The position numbers and the translations under genes are program-made. The notes under the pieces are model-generated. The model saw only the letters and a program-made list of their open reading frames with translations, did not search any database and had not been told where the DNA came from. A DNA stretch of 39,435 nt from Paenibacillus kobensis NBRC 15729 (GTDB taxonomy: Bacteria > Bacillota > Bacilli > Paenibacillales > Paenibacillaceae): contig NZ_BILZ01000053.1 in the NCBI RefSeq assembly GCF_004000825.1, forward strand, positions 1-39,435, read 5' to 3'. Of the stretch, positions 30,233 to 38,209 are shown one piece after another. Position 1 is the stretch's first letter, and every line of letters starts with the position of its first letter.

Positions 30233-31501
30233 ATGGTTTACGATGTAATTATTATAGGCGGCGGGTCCGCCGGCTTAATGGCCGCAGTAGCTGCCAGCGC
30301 GTCTGGGGGACGCGTTCTGCTGCTGGATAAGGGCGATAAGCTCGGACGGAAGCTGGGCATTTCCGGCGGAGGCCGGTGCAACGTGACGAACAACAAAGAG
30401 ATGGACGAGCTGGTGAAACATATACCGGGCAATGGCCGGTTTCTATACAGCGCCCTGACGAGCTTCGGCAACAAAGATATCATCGCTTTCTTTGAGAGCA
30501 TGGGCATTAAGCTGAAGGAAGAAGACAACGGGCGCATGTTCCCGGTTACGGACAAAGCGAAGACGGTCGTCGACGCGCTTGTTAATCAAGTGGTCAAGCA
30601 AGGAGTCGATATTCGCGCACATGCACCGGTTGACGAAGTGCTGTATAAGGACGGCGCAGTGGCCGGCGTCCGGCTGCGCTCGGGCGAACGGATTACCGGG
30701 GCGGCCGTCATTGTCGCTTCGGGCGGCAAATCGGTTCCGCATACCGGCTCGACCGGTGACGGATATGCATGGGCGGAGAAGGCGGGACATACCATTACGG
30801 AGTTGTTCCCTACGGAGGTGCCCATCACTTCGAACGAGCCGTTCATCGTATCGAAGGAGCTGCAAGGCGTGTCGCTGCGGGATGTCAGCTTGTCTGTCTG
30901 GAATCCGAAGGGCAAGCGGATCATCGAGCACCGCGGCGATATGATTTTTACACACTTCGGCGTCTCGGGTCCGATCGCATTGCGCTGCAGCCAATTCGTT
31001 GTTAAAGCGCTGAAGCAGTTCCAGGTCGGCAATATCATTCTCACAATCGATTTGATGCCGGACAAGTCCGTCGACGAGGTATATGCCGAGACATTGAAGC
31101 TGGCGGAGACAGATTCGAAGAAAGCGGTCAAGAACGTGCTGCACGGCTACCTGCCGGACAAAATGATTCCGCTCCTTCTGGCACGGTCCGGTCTGCCGGA
31201 AACACTGACGTACGATCATATTCCGAAGCAGCAGTGGATGGAGCTGGCGAAAACAGCGAAGTCGTTCCCTCTGCGCGCTTATGGAACACGGTCGATCGAG
31301 GAAGCGTTCGTCACAGGCGGCGGCGTCCATCTGAAAGAAGTTGATCCGAGAACGATGGAATCGAAGCTGATGAACGGGTTGTACTTCTGCGGAGAAGTGC
31401 TCGATATTCACGGCTATACGGGCGGTTATAACATTACGGCTGCATTCTCGACGGGCTACGCTGCCGGCAGCAGCGCGGCTGCGCAAGCGCAATATAAGTA
31501 A
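30233..31501 (+). CDS. ytfP: BaiN/HI0933-type NAD(P)/FAD-dependent oxidoreductase
   Basis: 422-residue flavoprotein of the HI0933/BaiN family (B. subtilis YtfP). FAD-binding motifs are clear: VIIIGGGSAGLMAA at the N-terminus, GRKLGISGGGRCNVTN just after (the family signature), VIVASGGKS in the middle, and LYFCGEVLDIHGYTGGYNITAAFSTGYAAG at the end. The insertion with FTHFGVSGPIALRCS is also typical. The physiological substrate is unknown in most species, although BaiN itself is linked to bile-acid dehydroxylation. ATG 30233 follows GGAGG by 10 nt. It is divergent from the hydrolase gene and ends at a terminator. Confidence 0.92.
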   Translation: MVYDVIIIGGGSAGLMAAVAASASGGRVLLLDKGDKLGRKLGISGGGRCNVTNNKEMDELVKHIPGNGRFLYSALTSFGNKDIIAFFESMGIKLKEEDNGRMFPVTDKAKTVVDALVNQVVKQGVDIRAHAPVDEVLYKDGAVAGVRLRSGERITGAAVIVASGGKSVPHTGSTGDGYAWAEKAGHTITELFPTEVPITSNEPFIVSKELQGVSLRDVSLSVWNPKGKRIIEHRGDMIFTHFGVSGPIALRCSQFVVKALKQFQVGNIILTIDLMPDKSVDEVYAETLKLAETDSKKAVKNVLHGYLPDKMIPLLLARSGLPETLTYDHIPKQQWMELAKTAKSFPLRAYGTRSIEEAFVTGGGVHLKEVDPRTMESKLMNGLYFCGEVLDIHGYTGGYNITAAFSTGYAAGSSAAAQAQYK

Positions 31502-31505
31502 ACAT

Positions 31506-31547
31506 AGGGCTGTTCTGTGGTCGCTTCGAGACCAACGGAACAGCCCT
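31506..31547 (+). terminator. Terminator after the BaiN-type gene
   Basis: AGGGCTGTTC pairs with GAACAGCCCT. Inner arms GGTC and GACC extend the stem, and TTTCGTTT follows on the plus strand. It may also act weakly on the convergent gene. Confidence 0.78.
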
Positions 31548-31552
31548 TTCGT

Positions 31553-31984
31553 TTAGGTATGGACATCGCCGGATATATAATTGTAAGAACCGTCGTCGGG
31601 CCGGAACGCATCGGCGTCCTCGCCGTCGTCGTCACGATTGTGAAGCCCCTCATTCTCATCCGCATAAAATCCGCTGCCGGAAGCATAAGCATCCGTCCAA
31701 TCCTCGTTAACCGTATGAGCCGGTATCGGAATGCTGTCCATTCCATAGGCAAGTCCTGTTACCGCAAGCGGATCAATAGGCTTCTCTTCGACCAACTCCC
31801 CGCCGTGCGACATTGCAATTTCCAGCGCGGACGTTAGATCGCTCCCCTCCAGATGAATATGAATGCGTCCCCCTTCGTGCGCAACCGGATCATATCCGAG
31901 ATCACGAAGCGTTGTGCTTGCGTCCTGCGCACTGGCATTGTCGGCGAATTGAAACAGCAGCGCCGAGCCGTTTGTGCTTTCCAT
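31553..31984 (-). CDS. Acidic protein of unknown function
   Basis: 143 residues. Residues about 1-65 alternate strands and helices (SALLFQFADNASAQDASTTLRDLGYDPVAHEGGRIHIHLEGSDLTSALEIAMSHGG), like a small ferredoxin-like or ACT-like fold. The second half is acidic and probably disordered, with many Asp, Glu, Gly and Tyr (NEDWTDAYASGSGFYADENEG, then RDDDGEDADAF). I do not recognise a family. ATG 31984 follows AAGGAG by 8 nt. It is convergent with the BaiN-type gene. The overall acidity and coding pattern support a real gene. Confidence 0.75.
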   Translation of the reverse strand: MESTNGSALLFQFADNASAQDASTTLRDLGYDPVAHEGGRIHIHLEGSDLTSALEIAMSHGGELVEEKPIDPLAVTGLAYGMDSIPIPAHTVNEDWTDAYASGSGFYADENEGLHNRDDDGEDADAFRPDDGSYNYISGDVHT

Positions 31985-32182
31985 TCCCAATTCTCCTTCC
32001 GCTTACGTAATGAACGCCGTTGGACATACACGCGATTAAAGCGTACGCGTTTGTCGGATCAGCCGTCTTACGTTGCCCTCACGACCCCATTTTTATCCAT
32101 CCAAGGCTTGTACTTTGACCCATTTGTACAAAAAAATCTAAACCCGTTCATCAAATGTTACAAATAATCATTCAATTATGTC

Positions 32183-32196
32183 ATGTTATATAACAT
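32183..32196. promoter_or_regulatory. Perfect palindrome upstream of the PAS-XRE gene
   Basis: ATGTTATATAACAT is a 14-bp uninterrupted palindrome 77 bp upstream of the start. A half-site, GATGTTAAA, follows at 32201-32209. A candidate autoregulatory operator. Confidence 0.5.
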
Positions 32197-32272
32197 AAGA
32201 GATGTTAAAATAAAAATAGATTAATATTTCCGGATTAGAGTTACCTATCCTAACGTAAAGAGGTGCCAGCAC

Positions 32273-33184
32273 ATGTACGACGTATTCTCGTTTAGTTCCG
32301 ATCCAATTCTAATCATCGATTGTTCGCAAGATACGCTTCAATTAATCGATATGAACGACGCTTTCTGCGAATGGAGCGGCTATCCTAAGGAGCAAGTGCT
32401 GGGCACCTCTCCTTCACAATTCGTCGTAGATCATGTAGGAATAAGCGAGCCGTTCGAAAGGCTGCGCGAATGGGTCCAAGCGAAGGCAGCCGTGCCTTGG
32501 TGCCGGATTCGCTCGAAGAGCGGCGTTGAATTCGACGTTCGGCTTGAAGTGATGCGAATTAGTCTGCCGGACAGCCGCGAGTCCCGGTATGCTGTCATTT
32601 TGCACGATATTACAGAGCAGCTATGGATCGATTCGGTCATTCGCGGAGAGCGCGCCTTCGGATCGGTCATTCTCGATAAAGAAATGACAGTACAATCGAT
32701 TACAAGCTATACGACTCCCGTACGGTACGACGCATCGACGTTTCTGTGCCAGCCTGTCCTTCAATTCGTATCTGTCAACGACAGAAGACATGTCAAACGG
32801 GCGATCGACTATTCGTCGGCCAACCGAAAACCTCATGCCTGTATGTTCGGCATCTCGGTCGGAGAGCATGCCTATACGGCACGCGCCTTATTCATGACGT
32901 TCCGCCATTGGACAGGCGAGGTCAAGAGCAGCGCGGTCGTCCTGCTGCATCTGGAGCCGAAACAAGAGGAAGTCGACTCCTCCTTTAAGCTAAGGGTACT
33001 CATGACCGCGAAGAACGTATCCGTTACTGAGCTGGCACGTTCGACGCACATTTCGCTGACGACCATATCCAAGATCCGCAACGGCAAAATCAAAAAGCCG
33101 AAGCGGCTAACCGCCAAGCTCATCGCAGACAAGCTCGGCGTCGGCCCGGAAGAGATTTGGGGCGCTTACAGCTTCAGTATATAG
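32273..33184 (+). CDS. PAS-PAS-XRE transcriptional regulator
   Basis: 303 residues with an uncommon order: a first PAS domain (about 5-115, with ILIIDCSQDTLQLIDMNDAFCEWSGYPKEQVLGTSPSQF and YAVILHDITEQ), a second, more divergent PAS-like region (about 120-225), and a C-terminal XRE-type helix-turn-helix (about 235-300, RVLMTAKNVSVTELARSTHISLTTISKIRNGKIKKPKRLTAKLIADKLGV). It is presumably cytosolic and senses a small ligand, redox state or light through the PAS domains and acts directly on DNA, without a kinase step. No cofactor-binding residue is certain. ATG 32273 has AGAGGTG 7 nt upstream. It is a single gene with its own terminator; the nearest palindrome is in its own promoter. Confidence 0.8.
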   Translation: MYDVFSFSSDPILIIDCSQDTLQLIDMNDAFCEWSGYPKEQVLGTSPSQFVVDHVGISEPFERLREWVQAKAAVPWCRIRSKSGVEFDVRLEVMRISLPDSRESRYAVILHDITEQLWIDSVIRGERAFGSVILDKEMTVQSITSYTTPVRYDASTFLCQPVLQFVSVNDRRHVKRAIDYSSANRKPHACMFGISVGEHAYTARALFMTFRHWTGEVKSSAVVLLHLEPKQEEVDSSFKLRVLMTAKNVSVTELARSTHISLTTISKIRNGKIKKPKRLTAKLIADKLGVGPEEIWGAYSFSI

Positions 33185-33193
33185 ACCGACGAG

Positions 33194-33231
33194 AACACCC
33201 CGGAAGCCGTATGCTTCCGGGGTGTTTTTTT
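33194..33231 (+). terminator. Terminator of the PAS-XRE gene
   Basis: AACACCCCGGAAGC-CGTAT-GCTTCCGGGGTGTT is a perfect 14-bp stem running into seven T. Confidence 0.93.
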
Positions 33232-33357
33232 AGGGAGTTACGTTAGCACCGTTGTCTCGATAGTGCATCACTTTTTGTGTCACAACAGACGGTAGTTTTA
33301 TTAAACCAACGCCCCAAATAGTCTAATAACAGGCCATTTTAATCTTGAATGTTGCTC

Positions 33358-33388
33358 TTGACTTGGAGTGTGCTCCAAGTTGTATAGT
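33358..33388 (+). promoter_or_regulatory. MerR-type promoter of the SDR-merR operon
   Basis: TTGACT (33358-33363) and TATAGT (33383-33388) are separated by 19 bp instead of 17, the hallmark of promoters twisted open by MerR proteins. The spacer region holds the perfect dyad ACTTGGAG-TGTG-CTCCAAGT (33361-33380). The downstream MerR regulator is the likely ligand. Confidence 0.88.
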
Positions 33389-33429
33389 GAGCGTTAGTCA
33401 AGTAAATATCACTTTTAGGAGGCGTAATC

Positions 33430-34164
33430 ATGAGCACATCAAAAGTAGTTTTGATCACTGGCGGGAACAAAGGTATTGGTCTTGAGACGGCTAGGCAATT
33501 GGGCAAACTAGGATTCACCATATTGCTCGGTTCAAGAGATGCAGCAAGAGGACAGGAAGCGACGGCTGCCCTGACGGCTGAGAACATAAATGCAAAGGCA
33601 ATTACCCTGGACATAACAAATTTGGATACCATACAATCCGCAGTAAAACAAGTTGATGATCAGTATGGAGCGCTTGATGTTCTGATTAATAACGCTGGCG
33701 TATGCTTGGAAAGCGGTCTTCCTCCGAGTCAACATGAATTAACGATTCTAAGGAATACTTATGAGACAAATGTTTTCGGCAGTTTTTCTGTCACGAAGGC
33801 AATGCTCCCTTTGATTAAAAAATCTCCTGCCGGCAGAATTGTAAACCTTTCGAGCGGCTTGGCATCCTTGACCGAGTATAATATCCCGGAATCGGATGCC
33901 GAAAAATACGGATTAAATTTGCTCGCCTACATGAGTTCGAAAACGGCTGTCAATGCACTAACCGTCTTGTTTGCCAAAGAATTAAAAGATACACCGATCA
34001 AGATAAATTCAGCTGATCCAGGGTACACAGCTACGGATTTGAATGGGCATACGGGTTATCGTACCGTTGAACAGGGCGCTTCCATTGTCGTGAAACTCGC
34101 CACCCTTCCGAGTGATGGTCCGAACGGCGGTTTCTTTGATGAGAACGGAGTGATACCGTGGTAA
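33430..34164 (+). CDS. Short-chain dehydrogenase/reductase
   Basis: 244-residue NADPH-type SDR. The cofactor motif TGGNKGIG (about residues 10-17) is followed by SRDAARG, whose Arg favours NADPH. LDVLINNAG and the catalytic Ser in GRIVNLSSG precede the YxxxK motif, here YMSSK. The sequence is close to plant-type carbonyl reductases and Bacillus aldehyde/ketone reductases. It probably reduces reactive carbonyls, which fits control by a MerR regulator that senses such compounds. ATG 33430 follows AGGAGG by 7 nt. It is the first gene of an operon whose second gene is the MerR regulator, 21 bp downstream. Confidence 0.9.
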   Translation: MSTSKVVLITGGNKGIGLETARQLGKLGFTILLGSRDAARGQEATAALTAENINAKAITLDITNLDTIQSAVKQVDDQYGALDVLINNAGVCLESGLPPSQHELTILRNTYETNVFGSFSVTKAMLPLIKKSPAGRIVNLSSGLASLTEYNIPESDAEKYGLNLLAYMSSKTAVNALTVLFAKELKDTPIKINSADPGYTATDLNGHTGYRTVEQGASIVVKLATLPSDGPNGGFFDENGVIPW

Positions 34165-34185
34165 TACGTCAGGAGGTGCGGCAAA

Positions 34186-34605
34186 GTGACCGGCATTCCC
34201 GAAACCGTAAGCTCAATTAAACAGGCGGCTGAATTCACGGGTCTGTCAGAAGATACGATCCGCTATTACGAGAAAATCGGCTTACTTCCGTATGCCGACC
34301 GCAAAGCAAGCGGACACAGAACATACAGTAAACATCAATTGAACGGCATGGTCTTTTTAACGAGACTCAAAGCAACCGGAATGACATTGGAAGAAATGAA
34401 GCATTTCCGAAAGCTGTACGAAATAGGTGAAGCCTCACTCACTCAGAGAGTCAGCATTCTAATCGAACACAAGAATAGAATTCAGAACGAGATTGACAGA
34501 TTACAGGAGACACAAAAGATGATTGATTTCAAAATTGACAAATATAAAGAGGTCCTTGTAAATCCGGATACGAACACAAAATGGAAATCCCCATTTGCCG
34601 ATTAG
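34186..34605 (+). CDS. MerR family transcriptional regulator
   Basis: 139 residues. The N-terminal winged helix is canonical (SIKQAAEFTGLSEDTIRYYEKIGLLPYADRKASGHRTYSKHQLNGMVFLTRLKATGMTLEEMKHF). A dimer-forming coiled coil (about 85-125) follows. There is no metal-binding Cys pair at the C-terminus, so it belongs to the AdhR/YraB-like branch that senses aldehydes or other electrophiles rather than metals. It starts with GTG 34186 behind AGGAGGTG. Co-transcribed with the SDR. The upstream dyad with a 19-bp spacer is its expected site, giving autoactivation. Confidence 0.92.
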   Translation: MTGIPETVSSIKQAAEFTGLSEDTIRYYEKIGLLPYADRKASGHRTYSKHQLNGMVFLTRLKATGMTLEEMKHFRKLYEIGEASLTQRVSILIEHKNRIQNEIDRLQETQKMIDFKIDKYKEVLVNPDTNTKWKSPFAD

Positions 34606-34701
34606 AGCTTTCATATTGAGCGATATGAGGAAGAAGAGAGCCGGTAAAACAACTAAGACGATTAACGATGCTCTTCTTCCTAGCTTCGCATTACCTTTCA
34701 T
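34501..34701 (-). CDS. Possible small membrane protein antisense to merR 3' end
   Basis: A 66-codon frame with a very strong ribosome site (GGAGGGGGG, 4 nt from ATG 34701). The product would have a basic N-terminus (MKGNAKLGRR), one hydrophobic helix (ASLIVLVVLPALFFLISL) and a short basic tail. Its last 105 bp overlap merR on the opposite strand. The coding region contains an 11-bp inverted repeat (AGGAAGAAGAG / CTCTTCTTCCT). It starts about 40 bp past the xylB terminator, with no room for an obvious promoter. It may be real, expressed by readthrough, or a coincidence. Confidence 0.3.
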   Translation of the reverse strand: MKGNAKLGRRASLIVLVVLPALFFLISLNMKALIGKWGFPFCVRIRIYKDLFIFVNFEINHLLCLL

Positions 34702-34742
34702 AGATCCCCCCTCCCACAGCAACTCCAACCCATGTAATAATA

Positions 34743-34782
34743 AAAACCGCCCCCTCGGAGTCTAAGTCTCGAGAGAGCGGCT
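34743..34782 (-). terminator. Terminator of the xylAB operon
   Basis: On the minus strand CCGCTCTCTCG pairs with CGAGGGGGCGG (11 bp with two G-U pairs), followed by TTTTTATTATT. Confidence 0.82.
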
Positions 34783-34830
34783 TGTGATAGTCGCGCCAGG
34801 TTGCGCGTTATGTGAAGGTAAGGATATGAA

Positions 34831-36327
34831 TTAGTTGCGGTATGCAGCAAGCGCCGTGTTCAAGCCGCGCGTTTGCTCATACACTTGCTGATAAATACGG
34901 AACAGACCCGCGTACGTTTCAACCGTTTCTGGGTTCGGTGCATACGATGCGCCGCGTTTCACGAATTTGTCTGCGCAAGCGTCGAGACTTGCGAACCAGC
35001 CGCAGCCGTAAGCTGCCAGCATCGCCGCGCCAAGGCCAGGACCTTGCTCATTCTCCAGCGCAACGACCGTTGCATTGAAGATGTCGGCTTGCATTTGCAG
35101 CCAGACTGGATTTTGCGCGCCGCCGCCGATCGAGATAACCGTCTCGATTTTTTTGCCGGCTTTGCGGAACAGGTCAACGGACTCGTTGAGCGAGAACGTG
35201 ATGCCTTCCATAACCGCGCGTGCAAAATCGATCCGGCGGTGCGAACCGTCTACGCCGATGAAGCTTGCGCGAATTTGTGCGTCCGCGTGCGGTGTACGCT
35301 CGCCAACGAGGTACGGCGTGAACAGAAGACCGCCAGCGCCTGGCTTCACGTCGCCAACGCCTTCGAGCATTTGGTTGAACGATTCGCCTGCCGCGAACGT
35401 GTTCTTGAACCAGCTCAGGCTGTAGCCTGCTGCCAGCGTAACACCCATTGCGTAGAACGCATTTTCCTTGCCGTGGTTGAAGAAGTGAACTTTGCCTGCG
35501 AAGTCAGCATCCTTGTCATTCTCGTAGTTGAGAATAACGCCGGACGTACCGATACTCGACAGCGTCAGTCCTTCGGACAGGATGCCCGAGCCGATAGCGC
35601 CGCACGCGTTGTCCGCGCCGCCAGCGAATACTTTGACCGAAGCTGGCAGACCGGAACGATCCGCTACTGCTGGCAGCAGAGTGCCAACAAGACCGTGCGA
35701 CTCAACGAGCGGAGGGCAGAACGATGCCGGCAGTTCGAATGCCGACAGCACGTCGCTGCTCCATTGCTTGTTCGCAACGTCGAGCATCAGCGTACCCGCT
35801 GCATCCGAATAGTCCATGTGCAGTTCGCCGGTCAACCGGTAACGTACATAGTCTTTCGGCAGCAGGAACAGCGTCGATTGCTCGAACGCTTGCGGCTCGT
35901 TCTGGCGAACCCACAGGATCTTCGGCAGCGTGAAACCTTCGAGCGCTGGGTTGCGGGTAACGCTCAGCAGCTTGTCGCCAAGCGTACGCTCGATTTCGCG
36001 GCATTGCGCCGTCGTACGCGTGTCGTTCCACAGAATGGCGTTGCGGACAGGGTTGCCTTCAGCGTTCAGCAGCACGAGACCGTGCATTTGACCGGAGAAG
36101 CTAATGCCTTCGATTTCTGCTGGATTTACGCCTGCAGCACCGGACAGCTCTTTGAGCGACTCAATCGTAGCTTCTACCCAATCATCCGGTTTTTGCTCGC
36201 TCCAGCCGGAATGCTCGTGGAACAACGGGTATGCGCGTGTAGCCTCTCCGCGTACGTTGCCTTCTTTATCAATGAGCAGCGCTTTAACGGCGCTCGTTCC
36301 AAGGTCAATACCGATTACGTAACTCAT
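34831..36327 (-). CDS. xylB: Xylulokinase
   Basis: 498-residue FGGY kinase that phosphorylates D-xylulose to xylulose 5-phosphate for the pentose phosphate pathway. N-terminal phosphate loop IGIDLGTSAVKALL, the xylulokinase stretch ISFSGQMHGLVLL and ILWNDTRT, the catalytic Asp239 in FAGGADNACGAIGSG, and the ADP-binding IGGGAQNPVW and GPGLGAAMLAAYG are all intact. The start at 36327 has GAGGGGAG about 12 nt upstream. It is the second gene after xylA, separated by a 110-bp gap with a long hairpin that may set relative expression. Confidence 0.96.
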   Translation of the reverse strand: MSYVIGIDLGTSAVKALLIDKEGNVRGEATRAYPLFHEHSGWSEQKPDDWVEATIESLKELSGAAGVNPAEIEGISFSGQMHGLVLLNAEGNPVRNAILWNDTRTTAQCREIERTLGDKLLSVTRNPALEGFTLPKILWVRQNEPQAFEQSTLFLLPKDYVRYRLTGELHMDYSDAAGTLMLDVANKQWSSDVLSAFELPASFCPPLVESHGLVGTLLPAVADRSGLPASVKVFAGGADNACGAIGSGILSEGLTLSSIGTSGVILNYENDKDADFAGKVHFFNHGKENAFYAMGVTLAAGYSLSWFKNTFAAGESFNQMLEGVGDVKPGAGGLLFTPYLVGERTPHADAQIRASFIGVDGSHRRIDFARAVMEGITFSLNESVDLFRKAGKKIETVISIGGGAQNPVWLQMQADIFNATVVALENEQGPGLGAAMLAAYGCGWFASLDACADKFVKRGASYAPNPETVETYAGLFRIYQQVYEQTRGLNTALAAYRN

Positions 36328-36351
36328 CGTCCGACAATACTCCCCTCAACA

Positions 36352-36387
36352 GTTCAAAAAGCCAGCTATATAGCCGACTTTTTGAAC
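36352..36387. repeat. Long hairpin between xylA and xylB
   Basis: GTTCAAAAAG (36352-36361) and CTTTTTGAAC (36378-36387) are perfect 10-bp arms around a core that itself contains GCTATATAGC. In the mRNA it would form a 36-nt stem loop just upstream of the xylB ribosome site. It is not a standard terminator, because its U-run lies inside the stem. Confidence 0.8.
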
Positions 36388-36437
36388 TTGATATATGGTG
36401 GTCGAAACCGCTAACCGGTCTCGAGTATAGATGTTAA

Positions 36438-37751
36438 TTAAACGCTGTAGATTACTTCGCTAAGCAGCAGGCGGAGACGCTCTTGGCGGCCCGACTTGTT
36501 AACGATTGGGTTGTTTTGCAGCGCATATTGCTCCAGGGAAGCAAGCGTTGCTTTACCGGATACGATCTCAGCGCCGATGCCGGAGTTGAAGCTTGCATAA
36601 CGGTCTTCAACAACGCTGTCGAGTACTTTGTTCTCGATCAGTTTAGCTGCTGCTTTGAGACCCCATGCGAAGCTGTCCATACCTGCGATGTGAGCCAGGA
36701 AGAGGTCTTCCACTTCGAACGAGCCACGGCGAACTTTCGCGTCGAAGTTTACGCCGCCACGGCCCAGGCCGCCTGCTTTGAGAACTTCGTACATCGTAAG
36801 CGTCGTGGAGTACAGGTCCGTAGGGAACTCGTCCGTATCCCAGCCGAGGAGCATGTCGCCTTGGTTCGCATCGAGCGAGCCCAGCATGCCGTTGATTGCA
36901 GCAACGCGGATTTCGTGCTCGAACGTGTGGCCAGCCAGCGTAGCATGGTTCGCTTCAAGGTTCAGCTTGAAGTGCTCTTTCAGGCCGTAGTTTTGCAGGA
37001 ATGCGATCGTCGTAGCCGAGTCGAAATCGTATTGGTGTTTCGTAGGCTCTTTCGGCTTAGGCTCGATCAGGAATTGTGCGTCGAAGCCGATTTCTTTCGC
37101 GTATGCGATAGACATGTGGTACAGGCGAGCCAGGTTGTCCAGCTCCAGCTTCATGTCCGTGTTCAGAAGCGTCTCGTAACCTTCGCGGCCGCCCCAGAAT
37201 ACATAGTTTTCAGCGCCGAGCTCTTTACCTACTTCAAGGCCTTTCTTCACTTGTGCTGCAGCGTATGCGTATACGTCAGCGTTAACTGCCGTGCCTGCGC
37301 CGTGAACGAAACGCGGGTTCGTGAACATGTTTTGCGTGTTCCAGAGCAGCTTTCTGCCGGACGCTTTTTGGCCGTCTTTGAGCATAGCGACGATAACGTC
37401 GAGGTTTTTGTTCGTTTCTTGCAGCGTCGCGCCTTCTGGAGCGATATCACGGTCATGGAAAGCGTAGAAAGGAATGTTCAGCTTATCCATGAATTCGAAG
37501 TTAGCTTCAACGCGTGCTTTTGCTTTATCAAGAGCGCCCAGGCTATCCCAAGCACGTACAGCCGTACCAGCGCCGAATGGATCCGTGCCGTCTGCCGTGA
37601 AAGTGTGCCAGTATGCTACTGCATAACGGAGGTGCTCCTCCATCGTTTTGCCGAATACAACTTGTTGCGGATCGTAATGTTTGAATGCAAGCGGATTGTC
37701 GGAGCCTTTGCCCTCGAATTTAATTTGCGGAATGTTAGCGAAATAAGCCAT
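36438..37751 (-). CDS. xylA: Xylose isomerase
   Basis: 437-residue class II enzyme converting D-xylose to D-xylulose. The catalytic His99 and Asp102 are in [13 protein letters not shown], the metal-binding signature is in [17 protein letters not shown] and [18 protein letters not shown], and [25 protein letters not shown] and [11 protein letters not shown] complete the active site. Length and order match Bacillus XylA. The start at 37751 has GAGGAGG about 11 nt upstream. Its promoter carries a XylR operator (37884-37910) overlapping the -35 box. First gene of xylAB. Confidence 0.97.
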   Translation of the reverse strand: MAYFANIPQIKFEGKGSDNPLAFKHYDPQQVVFGKTMEEHLRYAVAYWHTFTADGTDPFGAGTAVRAWDSLGALDKAKARVEANFEFMDKLNIPFYAFHDRDIAPEGATLQETNKNLDVIVAMLKDGQKASGRKLLWNTQNMFTNPRFVHGAGTAVNADVYAYAAAQVKKGLEVGKELGAENYVFWGGREGYETLLNTDMKLELDNLARLYHMSIAYAKEIGFDAQFLIEPKPKEPTKHQYDFDSATTIAFLQNYGLKEHFKLNLEANHATLAGHTFEHEIRVAAINGMLGSLDANQGDMLLGWDTDEFPTDLYSTTLTMYEVLKAGGLGRGGVNFDAKVRRGSFEVEDLFLAHIAGMDSFAWGLKAAAKLIENKVLDSVVEDRYASFNSGIGAEIVSGKATLASLEQYALQNNPIVNKSGRQERLRLLLSEVIYSV

Positions 37752-37866
37752 CGTTAACTGATCCTCCTCAGTATGATTTAGTTCAAAACTGCGATGCCTG
37801 CGCGGCAGCTATGAAGATCATAGATCCGAAACTTCGTTACCGAGCGCAATGCGATGTTCTAACGAC

Positions 37867-37896
37867 AGCATACCACTCCGGAACTTGGTTTGTCTA
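37867..37896 (-). promoter_or_regulatory. xylA promoter
   Basis: On the minus strand TAGACA (37891-37896), an 18-bp spacer and an extended -10 TGGTATGCT (TATGCT at 37867-37872). The -35 lies inside the XylR operator, so repressor binding would block polymerase. Confidence 0.7.
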
Positions 37897-37910
37897 TTAA
37901 ACAAACTAAG
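37884..37910. promoter_or_regulatory. XylR operator of xylAB
   Basis: CTTGGTTTGT-N7-ACAAACTAAG has 10-bp arms with one mismatch. It closely resembles the TTAGTTTGTTT-type xyl operator known from Bacillus. Confidence 0.85.
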
Positions 37911-38135
37911 TTTTTTAAACATTTTTTTGGATCGGTTTTTGAACATTATTTTGTCATATCCATCGTATTGTAGCCTCTGGCCGATTTCTTCATTCATCGC
38001 TTCAGCACGTTGACTGCCAAGGAGTACACTTTGAAATGGCCGGCAAATGCGGTCGTCTTGGCCTGATGTTAAATGGTGCCACAATATTATAAATGTCCGC
38101 CGGATGGCTTCATATTATGCCGCATGACACCTCAC

Positions 38136-38177
38136 TTCGTTTAATGACTAAACAAACCACAGCGGTTATGTTACAAT
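38136..38177 (+). promoter_or_regulatory. xylR promoter with second XylR-like site
   Basis: TTCGTTTA-N5-TAAACAAA (8-bp arms, one mismatch) at 38136-38156 overlaps a possible -35, TAAACA (38149-38154). It is 17 bp from TACAAT (38172-38177). This suggests that xylR represses itself. A second dyad, GGTTAT-N8-ATAACC (38164-38183), covers the -10. Confidence 0.55.
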
Positions 38178-38209
38178 ATAACCACTATTGTTGCAGAGGA
38201 TGTCAGGAT

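Noticed and set aside
30443-31492. 349-codon minus-strand frame opposite the BaiN-type gene
   Set aside because: Shadow of a clear FAD-dependent oxidoreductase; Arg/Gln/His-rich translation without motifs.
34873-37757. Long plus-strand frames opposite xylB and xylA (34873-36414, 36483-37757)
   Set aside because: Both lie exactly opposite well-identified genes and have no recognisable domains.
37818-38084. 88-codon minus-strand frame between xylA and xylR
   Set aside because: It spans the xylA promoter and XylR operator and has no ribosome site; promoter function explains the sequence better.
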